Origin: Anaerolineae bacterium
Lineage (GTDB): Bacteria > Chloroflexota > Anaerolineae > Promineifilales > Promineifilaceae
DNA: 64,000 nucleotides
NCBI GenBank assembly: GCA_019637635.1
Contig: JAHBVI010000009.1
Coordinates: forward strand, 1 to 64,000
Direction: 5' to 3'
This document shows positions 1 to 7,484 of the stretch, one piece after another. The translations under genes and the position numbers were made by a program. The notes below the pieces were generated by a model. That model ran no database searches. It had not been told where the DNA came from and saw nothing but the letters and a program-made list of their open reading frames with translations. The stretch's first letter is position 1. Each line of letters opens with the position of its first letter.

Positions 1-2
1 GA

Positions 3-46
3 CTCTCCCGAAAAATCAGGAGGATCCTCCCGGCAAATCGGGAGAG
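3..46. repeat. Nested inverted repeat at the left edge
   Basis: Outer arms CTCTCCCG (3-10) and CGGGAGAG (39-46) enclose a perfect 12-base palindrome GGAGGATCCTCC. It could be the terminator of a gene lying left of the window or another member of the intergenic palindrome class. There is no clear T-run. Confidence 0.4.
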
Positions 47-120
47 GTTTCCCTTCCCACCATATCACTTGTTCATTACACTTTCTTAAATTATTAATTT
101 CTAGTTCAAGGGAGAAAAAC

Positions 121-456
121 ATGAGAACGAATATAAAACGAAAAATCGTGATGTTTATACTGTTGATTATGCTGATGATGTTGACCGTGATTACAGCATC
201 AGCAGGGAGTGATTTCCATGTATTTAACCCAAGTTGTATAGGGCCAGGAGGTGCTACTACAGCAGGGTCAGTATCTCCAGGTGTGTTTGCAGTAGCGTAC
301 GTCGGATCGAGTACGTGGACTGATGCTAAGTTTTGCAATGATTATTTAGGATGTGTCTATTTTGTGCGACAACCACTACCGGCAGGTCATTACATCACAA
401 CCGGAGCGTGGTCTAATGCGGGTTTGCTTGATATTTGGACTGGTTGGTGTGGTTGA
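121..456 (+). CDS. Small secreted protein with four cysteines, unknown function
   Basis: A 111-residue protein. The N-terminus is a basic stretch (MRTNIKRK) followed by a strongly hydrophobic run and an AxA-type cleavage site near residue 28 (TASAG), so it is probably exported. The mature part of about 83 residues is rich in Gly, Ser and Thr. It has four cysteines, one of them in the terminal WCG, which suggests two disulfides. AGGGAGAA lies 5-12 bases before the ATG. It is the first gene of a tight three-gene set, with the next start 15 bases downstream. Base composition is more AT-rich than the rest of the window and there is no ACGGCCGT octamer here. I do not recognise a family. Confidence 0.6.
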   Translation: MRTNIKRKIVMFILLIMLMMLTVITASAGSDFHVFNPSCIGPGGATTAGSVSPGVFAVAYVGSSTWTDAKFCNDYLGCVYFVRQPLPAGHYITTGAWSNAGLLDIWTGWCG

Positions 457-470
457 AAAGGAAAATTAAA

Positions 471-923
471 ATGCAAACTTACAAGGGATTTAAGAGTATC
501 TTAAATGGGGTGTTGTTATTGGTGGTTTTGTTAACCATAGTAGCTGTGAGAGGAGGTACTACTGTTTTGGCAAACAATAAAGATTTACAGGAAGACCCAA
601 GAAATGTCAGTGCGTCAGCATTGTGGGCAAACAATGAAGAAATAGATGCTTACGTAAATGGCTTAAAAGCAGAAGTTCTCTCTCAAATAGGAGAAGACCA
701 ACAAACGTTACTGAGCCTTGAGGAGTATCGCGAAATGTTGAAGCGTAGTTTGATTACCGGAGAACCTATTGCAAATAGTAAAATGGAATGGACGGCGGTT
801 ACGAATGCAGAAACATTTCGAGATGAATTGGAAGCCCAAGGTATCAACCCAGATACTTTAGGCATTGATATTGAAGGGGCATTTGAAAGTTTATCCAAAA
901 ACCCTACCGACAACAGCAAATGA
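471..923 (+). CDS. Secreted or membrane-anchored protein, unknown function
   Basis: About 150 residues from the ATG at 471. I prefer this start to the upstream in-frame ATG at 435 because AAAAGGA sits just before it and because 435 would overlap the previous gene. Residues 8-34 form a hydrophobic signal or anchor segment ending near VLANN. The rest is soluble and mostly helical, with many Glu and Leu residues (LSLEEYREMLKRSL). It probably belongs to one transcript with the genes on either side: its stop codon overlaps the next start as ATGA. No family recognised. Confidence 0.6.
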   Translation: MQTYKGFKSILNGVLLLVVLLTIVAVRGGTTVLANNKDLQEDPRNVSASALWANNEEIDAYVNGLKAEVLSQIGEDQQTLLSLEEYREMLKRSLITGEPIANSKMEWTAVTNAETFRDELEAQGINPDTLGIDIEGAFESLSKNPTDNSK

Positions 924-1024
924 GCGAACCATCAATAATAGTCATTCCCATTGGAAAGCTCATTTTGTTATTAGTACTTGCGTTTGGTTGTCTGTATATG
1001 GTTTTTCGGCTCATTCATAAATAA
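920..1024 (+). CDS. 34-residue membrane microprotein
   Basis: The ATG overlaps the stop of the preceding gene (ATGA at 920-923), the usual sign of translational coupling. The peptide starts MSEPSIIVIPIGKL and continues with a hydrophobic segment of about 17 residues (LILLLVLAFGCLYMVF), ending RLIHK. That is a short acidic start, one membrane span and a basic tail. It is the third member of the 121-1024 set and is followed by a strong terminator. Function unknown. Confidence 0.5.
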   Translation: MSEPSIIVIPIGKLILLLVLAFGCLYMVFRLIHK

Positions 1025-1326
1025 ACTTTGTTGACCCCGGTTTAGACTTGCGTACTCGCTCTTTGGGCAAACCCCGCCTTCACCATCATACATTCATTAT
1101 CTAAAAGCGAACACAATTGTCGTATGTCCAAAAAGCATACGGCAATTGTGTTTGTTGTTGTTTAAGGCAAATGAAAGGTGGATGGATGATAGCACAATGC
1201 GGATTGGTTGACGCGACTACGCCAAATATTGGCGCGAGTCAGAACATAGTTTTCAAAGTATGAAAAGCAAAGTTTATTATCTTACTTATTGGCTTTATAG
1301 CCATATGTTAAAGGAGAGGAGTTTTG
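1025..1326 (+). other. Non-coding gap with a terminator and a small palindrome
   Basis: No convincing gene is seen. The gap holds the terminator at 1111-1157 and a short hairpin (GCCAA-ATA-TTGGC, about 1222-1234) inside partly complementary flanks GACGCG and CGAGTC. The last 60 bases are AT-rich and probably carry the promoter of the next gene, but I cannot pick a clear -35/-10 pair. Confidence 0.4.
1111..1157 (+). terminator. Rho-independent terminator after the small-protein set
   Basis: Arms ACACAATTGTCGTATG (1111-1126) and CATACGGCAATTGTGT (1135-1150) pair with one mismatch around an 8-base loop and are followed by TTGTTGTTGTTT. It closes the 121-1024 transcript. Confidence 0.75.
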
Positions 1327-2355
1327 ATGGTACAAAGGAAATTTCAGTACATTTTAATGGGCGCCGGGCTAACGCTTGTTGTCGTCTTGGGAACTTTAGC
1401 TATTTTATTACTACCAGCGCAGGCCAGTAATACGATAGGTGTACGCACCAATGAACAAAGTGCAGCTACCCGTTTAGTGGTAGAGCAGCCAACGGCAGAT
1501 GTGGTCTCTGGCAATGAACATGTAGAGGTGATATACACAGCCACAGATGTGGAAGTGGCACAACCGGTGGTGGTTAATGTCGAGGAGCAACCTGTTAGTA
1601 CCGATTTAGGCACAGTTGAAAATCCGGTGACGGATGTGACCAAAATAATTGCCCAGGTGCAAGCCCTGGGCGAGATTTATCAGGCGAATGTTTTGGGCAA
1701 GTCGGGCTGGTTTTACCATCGCTATGAAGATTATATACCTGTCGAATTCCTCAGCAATACAGGTGAGATTGATGGGATACCCATCGCTGAATTGCATCCA
1801 GACGACACGATGATTCGTCAGCAGTGGCTTTTGATTGATGCCAGCGGTCAGTCTAGCCAAAAAGTTGGCTATGCCACAGATCAAGAAGGCATCATTCGTG
1901 GGCGTTGGGCTGTAACCTCAGGTATGTGGGTGAATTTACATATGATCGGTGCATCTCCTGACGCTATACGTGAAGCCCCACCCAGGCTAGATAGAGTTAC
2001 CTATGTAGAAGATTTGATTGGGATATTAGAAGCAGTGCAAAAAGATCCGCTTCTTTCGGCAACAGCCTGGCAGGAAGACAATGTTTATATCCTTGTCCTC
2101 AAGGCCAGATATGAACCGCCGATGACATTCGTAAATATAAATCACGCCATTTTTGAAGGCGCACAAAGCATCTATACGTTTGACCTAAATTCAGGGGCCA
2201 TTCAGCAGACAGAACACCTGCTTCAAAACGTTGACGGTAATTTCATCATTGGTGAGCGATTAACCTATCTTGAACAAGGCTATGTAAATGAACTGCCGCC
2301 GACGGCCGCACAGATTATGAATGAGGCCACTACCCTGGCAGGAGACGCAGAGTAA
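1327..2355 (+). CDS. Exported protein of unknown function with N-terminal membrane anchor
   Basis: 342 residues from the ATG at 1327. AAAGGAGAGG at 1311-1320 places the start here rather than at the TTG one codon upstream. Residues 8-33 form a signal or anchor segment with a possible AQA cleavage site. About 75 low-complexity residues rich in Val, Thr and Glu follow, probably a spacer. A folded domain of about 230 residues then begins near GWFYHRYEDYIPV. Paired beta-strand patterns in it (WLLIDASGQ..KVGY, YILVLKARYE) loosely recall LolA/RseB-type lipid-binding folds, but this is a guess. It has its own terminator and no ACGGCCGT octamer. Confidence 0.6.
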   Translation: MVQRKFQYILMGAGLTLVVVLGTLAILLLPAQASNTIGVRTNEQSAATRLVVEQPTADVVSGNEHVEVIYTATDVEVAQPVVVNVEEQPVSTDLGTVENPVTDVTKIIAQVQALGEIYQANVLGKSGWFYHRYEDYIPVEFLSNTGEIDGIPIAELHPDDTMIRQQWLLIDASGQSSQKVGYATDQEGIIRGRWAVTSGMWVNLHMIGASPDAIREAPPRLDRVTYVEDLIGILEAVQKDPLLSATAWQEDNVYILVLKARYEPPMTFVNINHAIFEGAQSIYTFDLNSGAIQQTEHLLQNVDGNFIIGERLTYLEQGYVNELPPTAAQIMNEATTLAGDAE

Positions 2356-2359
2356 AGAA

Positions 2360-2395
2360 ACCGCCGGCAATGGACTGGCGGCTTTTTGGTTTCTC
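2360..2395 (+). terminator. Terminator after the 1327 gene
   Basis: AAACCGCC and GGCGGCTTTTTGGTTT form a GC-rich hairpin with a T-rich 3' side, starting within 10 bases of the stop codon. It also lies just past the 3' end of the convergent ABC gene. Confidence 0.6.
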
Positions 2396-2398
2396 TGT

Positions 2399-3184
2399 CT
2401 ACGGGTTCCCCAGCCAGGAGAGCCGCCCTTCGGTAGAAGTCTCATCGGCCGCGCCGACGGCACGCAGGAAAACATCTTCCAGGGTGGCGTCGGCCCCGTG
2501 TTGGGCCTGGGTGCGGAGTTCATCCATGGATCCTTCGGCGACCAGACGGCCGTCGGCAATCACCCCCACTCGCGAACAGAGCCGTTCCACCACTTCCAGG
2601 ATGTGCGAGGTGAAAAAGATGGTCGCGCCCCGTTCGCGCAGCCGCCGCAGCACATCCCGAATGACGCGCCCGGAAATGGCGTCAATGCCCTCAAACGGCT
2701 CATCCAGAAAGAGGACACGTGGGTTATGCACAATGGCCGCCGCCAGCGCCGTCTTTTTGCGCATCCCGTGGGAATAATCCACAATCAGCTTGTCGGCGTC
2801 ATCGGTCAGGTCAAGCAAGTCCAGCAATTCTTCAGTACGCTGTTCGGCGTCTTGTTTGGGCAGGCCATACATGACGCCGGAAAAGCGGATAAATTCGCGG
2901 GCGCTGAGCCGCTGATAAAGATTGTTACCATCGGGCAAGACGCCCAACCGCTGTTTGGCTGCCAGCGGGTTGGCCCACATATCTATGCCGGTGATCAGAC
3001 ATTGGCCGGCCGACGGCCGTAGCAGCCCCACCAGCATGTTAATCGTCGTAGACTTGCCCGCTCCATTTGGCCCCAGAAAGCCATAAAACTCCCCTTCGGC
3101 CACCTGGAGATTGAGATTGTCTACGGCCGTTTTTTTGTCAAAATAACGCGTCAACCCCCGCGCTTCTACTGCCCATTCAGTCAT
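2399..3184 (-). CDS. ABC transporter ATP-binding protein (ABC-2 / drug-export type)
   Basis: 261 residues from the ATG at 3184, preceded by GAGGGATTTAAA. The longer open frame upstream runs into a palindromic repeat and is not used as the start. Walker A is GPNGAGKST (about residues 38-46), the signature region is YSHGMRKKTALAAAI, Walker B is VLFLDEPFEGID, and the H-loop is FFTSH. The layout and length fit ATPases that pair with ABC-2 export permeases. No permease gene is adjacent on either side, so its partner must be elsewhere or the gene is an orphan. It lies downstream of the HAS-barrel-like gene, separated by a palindromic repeat, and may be independently transcribed. Confidence 0.85.
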   Translation of the reverse strand: MTEWAVEARGLTRYFDKKTAVDNLNLQVAEGEFYGFLGPNGAGKSTTINMLVGLLRPSAGQCLITGIDMWANPLAAKQRLGVLPDGNNLYQRLSAREFIRFSGVMYGLPKQDAEQRTEELLDLLDLTDDADKLIVDYSHGMRKKTALAAAIVHNPRVLFLDEPFEGIDAISGRVIRDVLRRLRERGATIFFTSHILEVVERLCSRVGVIADGRLVAEGSMDELRTQAQHGADATLEDVFLRAVGAADETSTEGRLSWLGNP

Positions 3185-3203
3185 TTTAAATCCCTCGTTA
3201 CTG

Positions 3204-3277
3204 AAGTGAGCAGTGAGCAGTAAGCGGTGAGCAGTAAGACCACCCACTGCTTACTGCTCACCGCTTACCGCTTACTA
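3204..3277. repeat. Family A palindrome (iterated GAGCAGTAAGC word)
   Basis: The left arm is built of repeated GTGAGCAGTAAGCGG-like words and the right arm is its complement, giving a long imperfect hairpin. The right arm runs into the 3' end of the HAS-barrel-like gene and supplies its last residues and stop. Other copies are at 9624-9698, 12272-12360 and 58637-58709. Confidence 0.8.
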
Positions 3278-3905
3278 TCAATTCCGGCATAGCCCCACTT
3301 AATGCCTCCAGCGTGGGGATGAGCACATCGTAGTTGCTGCGCAGCAACTCGATCAATTCGTGGATGACGCGCAAGGCCCAGGCGTCATCGTTCCCGCGTA
3401 TCTGGTACACATTGACGATGTGGGCCACCAGCAGTTGGTCAACGGGCACGGGTGTGCCCACCGCCCGCAAAATCAGGCGCAGGTAGCCCAAATCATCCGT
3501 GAAAGCGCGCACATCGTCAGGGTTATCCACCAGTTCCACCGGGTCGAGGTTGAGCGGGGGACGGGGGGGCAGGGTGTGGTGGACACGGCCCGAAGCCGCT
3601 TCGGGTTCGCCGTACATCTCATACCCCACCGCCATCACACTCATCTCCACGGGCAGGATGCGGTTTTCGCGCTGGTCTTGAATGGCCGATTCGCGGGGCG
3701 ATTCGGCCAGCACCAGCCGCCGCACCAACGGGTCATCATCAATGAGCATATCGTAAATGAGGCCATAGATCGCTTCACGCTCGTCTAACGGCCGTGCGCG
3801 CACCAGCCCGCCAAACGCCGGCGCCCGCAACTGCCCCACCCGACAGCCCACGGCAAACCCGGCCGTACTCGCCCGCAAAATCCGCCCAATTTCTGTATTA
3901 CTCAT
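3258..3905 (-). CDS. HAS-barrel-like protein, probable HerA/NurA-associated factor
   Basis: 215 residues from the ATG at 3905 (preceded by TAAGGGAAATAAG). The N-terminus (IGRILRASTAGFAVGCRV) and the following beta-rich section resemble the HAS-barrel that caps HerA-type hexameric DNA translocases. The ATPase domain itself is absent. Lying in one minus-strand operon with nurA supports a role in DNA end processing with NurA/HerA, but this is inference. Residues about 97-107 (EPEAASGR) come from a 30-base element also present in the regulator at 49424-51019. The C-terminal VSGKR and stop are encoded by a family A palindrome. Confidence 0.6.
   Translation of the reverse strand: MSNTEIGRILRASTAGFAVGCRVGQLRAPAFGGLVRARPLDEREAIYGLIYDMLIDDDPLVRRLVLAESPRESAIQDQRENRILPVEMSVMAVGYEMYGEPEAASGRVHHTLPPRPPLNLDPVELVDNPDDVRAFTDDLGYLRLILRAVGTPVPVDQLLVAHIVNVYQIRGNDDAWALRVIHELIELLRSNYDVLIPTLEALSGAMPELIVSGKR
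3584..3613. repeat. Family J element inside a coding gene
   Basis: A 30-base sequence containing the near-palindrome CCGAAGCCGCTTCGG. It matches positions 50089-50118 with one mismatch. Both copies are read in the same frame on the minus strand and encode GE(P/S)EAASGR in unrelated proteins. Confidence 0.75.
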
Positions 3906-3915
3906 CTTATTTCCC

Positions 3916-4074
3916 TTACGGCGCAATTCCTAAAATCAAAACGGGAATATCAATGTCGGCTACACCGCGATGCTCTAAATCCCACACAATTTGCTCAAAG
4001 TAGGAAACGCCTGTGAATCTTTCCTGAATGGCTTCAAGCCCACCATTGAATGAGTACAAACCACCCACTTTCAT
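3916..4074 (-). pseudogene. Gutted BglII/BstYI-type restriction endonuclease
   Basis: A 52-residue open frame whose ATG overlaps the methyltransferase stop as ATGA. The first 20 residues (MKVGGLYSFNGGLEAIQERF) resemble the N-terminus of BstYI/BglII-family enzymes (pattern YSHxNGLEY). The last 30 (SYFEQIVWDLEHRG, then IPVLILGIAP) resemble their C-terminus (pattern VPLVLIGIAP). The roughly 150 central residues, including the PD-(D/E)XK catalytic core, are missing, so it cannot cut DNA. The comparison is from memory of the family. The deletion is in frame and keeps the coupling to the gene upstream. It could instead be an unrelated small protein. Confidence 0.6.
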
Positions 4075-5060
4075 TCGTAATCCCCTCTTTGTTCCAACAA
4101 TCGGGCCTGCTGTGGTTGTTCCTGCCATTCCTGGGGAATTTGGGCCACTTTTTCCTTCCCGGTTGGCTTATGAACGGGTTTGCCCATTGGCCTCAATTTT
4201 AATGTGCCATTGAAGTATGCCTGTAAACGCTCATGGGCGATGTTGACATAATCAGCTTCCTGTTCACTGCCCATGGCGCGACGGTTATGCTTCACGGCGG
4301 CAACCAGCGCCGACCCGACGCCTGCATAGGGATCAAGTACCCAATCCCCTTCATTGGTCAAAGCCAACACACAGCGTTCTACCAATTCCACCGGAAATTG
4401 ACAGGGGTGTTCTGTCTTTTCAGGGTGGTTGGATTTGACGTTAGGAATTTCCCAGAAAGTTGATTCCCACTCGTCTGCCAGCCCTTCCCAGACATCTGAG
4501 GGGTTTTTTCCGTTCGGGTTGCCGGATGGTTTGCCGATGTTAGGGCCTTTGTAGTGACGTTTGCCGGGATATTTGGAAGGGACGCGCACAGAGTCCAGAT
4601 TAAAGGTGTAATTGTCGCTCTTAGTAAACCACAAAATGGTTTCGTAACGGCCGGAAAACCGCTTTTGCGTGTGCAAACCATGTCCAAAATGCCAGATGAT
4701 GCGGTTTCGCAAGAACAAGCCCAACTCTTTGAACATGGGATAGTAATAAATATCCAGCGGGAATACTTCCCCTTTCTCCACAAAGTTACCCACCTGCCAG
4801 CAGAGGCTACCTTGTGGATGCAGAACCCGATGCAATCTGGCAATGGTGTGCTGCTGTAAGGCCAGATACTTTTCAATGGAAACCTTATCTTCATACGCCT
4901 TACCAAGATTGTAAGGCGGTGAACTGATGATCAATTTCACCGAGCTATTGGGCAGCGTATCTAAAAAATCGTTGGTATCACCATGAAACAACACAATTTC
5001 AGCATCCCTCGAAAATGCCGGATATATTTCTTTTGGCGCACTGAAAAGAGACAAACTCAT
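4071..5060 (-). CDS. Type II DNA methyltransferase (beta class, probably N4-cytosine)
   Basis: 329 residues. The catalytic motif SSPPYNLG (about residues 46-53) precedes the AdoMet-binding motif DPYAGVGSA (about 242-250), the beta-class order. SPPY, rather than DPPY, is most often seen in N4-cytosine enzymes such as M.BglII, though N6-adenine remains possible. The target-recognition region lies between the two motifs. Its cognate nuclease survives only as the 52-residue remnant immediately downstream, so it now acts as an orphan methylase. It sits between nurA and the HAS-barrel-like gene, which suggests that a restriction-modification module inserted into a repair operon. No ACGGCCGT octamer occurs in its 990 bases. 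Confidence 0.85.
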   Translation of the reverse strand: MSLSLFSAPKEIYPAFSRDAEIVLFHGDTNDFLDTLPNSSVKLIISSPPYNLGKAYEDKVSIEKYLALQQHTIARLHRVLHPQGSLCWQVGNFVEKGEVFPLDIYYYPMFKELGLFLRNRIIWHFGHGLHTQKRFSGRYETILWFTKSDNYTFNLDSVRVPSKYPGKRHYKGPNIGKPSGNPNGKNPSDVWEGLADEWESTFWEIPNVKSNHPEKTEHPCQFPVELVERCVLALTNEGDWVLDPYAGVGSALVAAVKHNRRAMGSEQEADYVNIAHERLQAYFNGTLKLRPMGKPVHKPTGKEKVAQIPQEWQEQPQQARLLEQRGDYE

Positions 5061-5078
5061 TTAACCAATCTCCCAATC

Positions 5079-6293
5079 TCAAAGCCCTTTATGGCGAGTT
5101 TTGCCACCGCGGGCGATGTTTTTGCTGGCCTGTTTGGCGGTGATGGTGTGGCTGAGGCCGTACCGTTCCATGATCACGTCTATCATAAAGTTGAGTTGTT
5201 CCTGGTCGCGGTAGGTGACCACGGCCGTCTCGTCCGCCCGCGCCAACACATAGGGATAGTCGCCCAAAATCTGGCATTGGTCATAAACGAGGGCGTGTAC
5301 GGCCGTGACCATCCCCTCATCTTGCGCCACCCACATCGGAATATCCACACGGGCCACCTGACGGCCGTGTGACCCTGGATTGAGATAGAAAAAGCAGACC
5401 TCATTGGCCTGATCCTGGGCAGCAAACTTGTGGTTGGGGTCAGAGACAGTTACAAAAACCTTGCTGCGCTGACCCGGCCCTAAAAGCTGGCTGAAGAGAT
5501 GCACGTCCGTCAACCCCCAACTGGCCTCGCGCTGGCCTAACGATTTCCAATCAAAATCGGGTTCGTCAAGCGCCTGGAGGGAGCGTAGCAGCGTGGTGAC
5601 GTAGCCGGTGGCCGGGCGGTCAATGTAACCGGCCAGCAGCGCCCCGGCCCGGTGGATTTTGCTCATGCTTGCGCCCCATTCGGTCACGGCCGCATTTTCG
5701 GCCACCCCCGCCGGGCCAATCGGCCAATACAACAATCGCTGGTCAAGGATGGCTAAGATGGGGGGCACGGCCGTTCGATACTCCACCGCCTTCTCTGCCA
5801 ACATGCCAATTTCGGCCAGGTCTCGTTCAATGCTCACTGTGCCGCCGGTATCGTCAAATTTGTCTTCTTTGCCGTCCGCCTGGGGATAATGCAGTGTGGG
5901 GATAGAAAACTGGTCGGGCGCCTGCCCGCTACCGTGATGGTAGACAACACCACCAATGTTGATCAGGTAGTACAGGTACGCGGCGTGGCGGTCTGGCCGA
6001 ATTTGGGAGCCATCGGCGGCGATGATGGTGGCGCGAGACGGCGGGGGCGGGGCAGGGATGGCGGCATTGAGTGGTTCGATCTCGTCTAACGGCCGTGCCG
6101 ACCGATAAAACTTGGGGTCTGCCTTCTCATTCGCCTCGGCCAATGCCTGGCGCACGGCCGTCCAATCTTCTGCATACCGGTCTAACAATGCCTGCGACAC
6201 ATCTCTGGCGGCTTCGCGCTGCCCCAGCCGCGTGGCCGCAGCCTCCGCCATCCGGGTCAGTTCAGGGGTCAGTCGTTCAAATTCTAGCGTCAT
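5079..6293 (-). CDS. nurA: NurA-domain 5'-3' nuclease
   Basis: 404 residues, in the usual range for NurA. The NurA domain begins near residue 89 with IIAADGSQIRPDRHAAYLYY, which carries the conserved metal-binding Asp. Later conserved blocks include LAILDQRLLYWP (second acidic site) and VSDPNHKF. Known NurA proteins resect DNA ends together with the HerA translocase. No full HerA is in the window, but the HAS-barrel-like gene two positions downstream may be related to it. The gene opens the minus-strand operon and ends 18 bases before the methyltransferase. No strong ribosome-binding site is seen at the ATG at 6293. The gene contains six ACGGCCGT octamers. Confidence 0.8.
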   Translation of the reverse strand: MTLEFERLTPELTRMAEAAATRLGQREAARDVSQALLDRYAEDWTAVRQALAEANEKADPKFYRSARPLDEIEPLNAAIPAPPPPSRATIIAADGSQIRPDRHAAYLYYLINIGGVVYHHGSGQAPDQFSIPTLHYPQADGKEDKFDDTGGTVSIERDLAEIGMLAEKAVEYRTAVPPILAILDQRLLYWPIGPAGVAENAAVTEWGASMSKIHRAGALLAGYIDRPATGYVTTLLRSLQALDEPDFDWKSLGQREASWGLTDVHLFSQLLGPGQRSKVFVTVSDPNHKFAAQDQANEVCFFYLNPGSHGRQVARVDIPMWVAQDEGMVTAVHALVYDQCQILGDYPYVLARADETAVVTYRDQEQLNFMIDVIMERYGLSHTITAKQASKNIARGGKTRHKGL

Positions 6294-6330
6294 GGTGTGG
6301 GCAGTTTAGCACAGAGAGGCGGGAATCGGT

Positions 6331-6389
6331 AATCGGTGAATGGTGAACGGTAATCGAGAGATTGGAAATTGGAGATTAGAGATTGGGAG
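6331..6389. repeat. Hybrid of family G and family B repeat words
   Basis: ATCGGTAATCGGTGAATGG-type words (family G) run directly into GAGATTGGAAATTGGAGATT words (family B). Only one arm of each palindrome is present. It lies upstream of nurA. Confidence 0.6.
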
Positions 6390-6445
6390 CGTGTTGCAAA
6401 AATAGAGAATTCTCGACTCTGAACCATTGTCAGGGGAAGGAGTAA

Positions 6446-6487
6446 AAGCGAAAAAGCGCCTGGCTGTTGATACGCCAGGCGCTTTCT
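6446..6487 (-). terminator. Terminator of the usp-fdhF-focA transcript
   Basis: AAAGCGCCTGGC and GCCAGGCGCTTT form a perfect 12-base-pair hairpin with a 9-base loop. Read on the minus strand it is followed by TTTTTCGCTTTT. It lies 64 bases past the focA stop. Confidence 0.85.
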
Positions 6488-6550
6488 CTAAGGAGGAGGC
6501 AGTTCAAAGAGTAAAGAATTTGGCAAAGCTTTACTCTTATTACCAACAAG

Positions 6551-7471
6551 TTAAGCCTGTTTCACCTGATGATCTTTATCCGCATGGGGACGCCGCGGCA
6601 GCAGGTGCCCGGCCGGCCGCAGATAGATGAACCAGTAGACCAGGCCCACCATCACCGCCCCACCCACAATGTTACCCAACGTTACCGGCAGCAGGTTGGC
6701 GAAGAAGAAGTTGCCCCAGGTCAGGTTGGCGTAGTCAGCCGCCGACACACCCGCCGCGCTCCAAAAAGAGGCCGGCGCAAACTGCTTGATGAACAAGCCC
6801 ATGGGGATAAAGTACATATTGGCGATGCTGTGTTCAAAGCCGGCGGCCACAAAAGCGGTAATGGGGAAGATGATGGCCAGAATTTTGTCGGTGGTGGTGC
6901 GGGCGCTCATGCACAGCCACACTGCCAGGCAAACCAGGGCATTACACAACACGCCCAACACAAAAGCGGGGAAAAATTCCAACCCCGTTTTATTATTGGC
7001 AATGGTCAGGGCATTCACGCCCAACGCGCCGTTGGCGCTCATGTATTGGTGGCTAAGGAAAACGAACACGGCCGTAACTATCGCCCCAATAAAGTTCCCC
7101 ACATACACAACGCCCCAGTTGTACAGCAATTTTCTCGTACTCACTTTGTGGCTGGCCCAGGCCATGACAATCAGGTTATTGCCGGTAAACAACTCCGCCC
7201 CGGCAATAACCACCAGAATAAGCCCCAGGCTAAAGACCAGCCCCCCCACCAGCCGCGTCAGGCCAAACGGCACGTTACCGGCGGCGCCGGTCGTGGCCGT
7301 GGTGGCAAACATGGCCCCCAACGCAATAAACGCCCCGGCCAAGATCGACAGCGCCAACATGCGCCATTTACCCAGGTTGGCTTTAGCCACACCGGCATTT
7401 TCCGCCTTTTGCGCCATTTCCGGCGGCAGCAAGGCATCAAATGCAAAGTTGATGTTTTGTGTATCTGACAT
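6551..7471 (-). CDS. focA: Formate/nitrite transporter FocA
   Basis: 306 residues from the ATG at 7471 (ACGGAGATACAA upstream). The longer frame to 7516 runs into the fdhF 3' end. Six hydrophobic spans typical of the pentameric FNT channels are visible, with the hallmark segments AELFTGNNLIV (extracellular loop and selectivity region) and AAGFEHSIANMYFIP, which carries the conserved pore His. FNT channels move formate across the membrane by a proton-linked mechanism. The gene starts 13 bases after the formate dehydrogenase and is probably co-transcribed with it, which points to formate rather than nitrite as the substrate. The C-terminal tail is basic and rich in His. Confidence 0.92.
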   Translation of the reverse strand: MSDTQNINFAFDALLPPEMAQKAENAGVAKANLGKWRMLALSILAGAFIALGAMFATTATTGAAGNVPFGLTRLVGGLVFSLGLILVVIAGAELFTGNNLIVMAWASHKVSTRKLLYNWGVVYVGNFIGAIVTAVFVFLSHQYMSANGALGVNALTIANNKTGLEFFPAFVLGVLCNALVCLAVWLCMSARTTTDKILAIIFPITAFVAAGFEHSIANMYFIPMGLFIKQFAPASFWSAAGVSAADYANLTWGNFFFANLLPVTLGNIVGGAVMVGLVYWFIYLRPAGHLLPRRPHADKDHQVKQA

Positions 7472-7484
7472 TTGTATCTCCGTG

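Noticed and set aside
683-919. Minus-strand frame opposite the second small secreted protein
   Set aside because: It lies fully inside a better supported gene with a ribosome-binding site and signal peptide.
2260-2777. Several open frames antisense to the ABC ATPase gene
   Set aside because: They are rich in Arg, Ser and Pro, overlap a well-supported gene, and have no start signals.
6427-6630. Possible 67-residue gene on the plus strand
   Set aside because: It is built over the focA terminator hairpin and the antisense of the focA 3' end; its composition is not protein-like.
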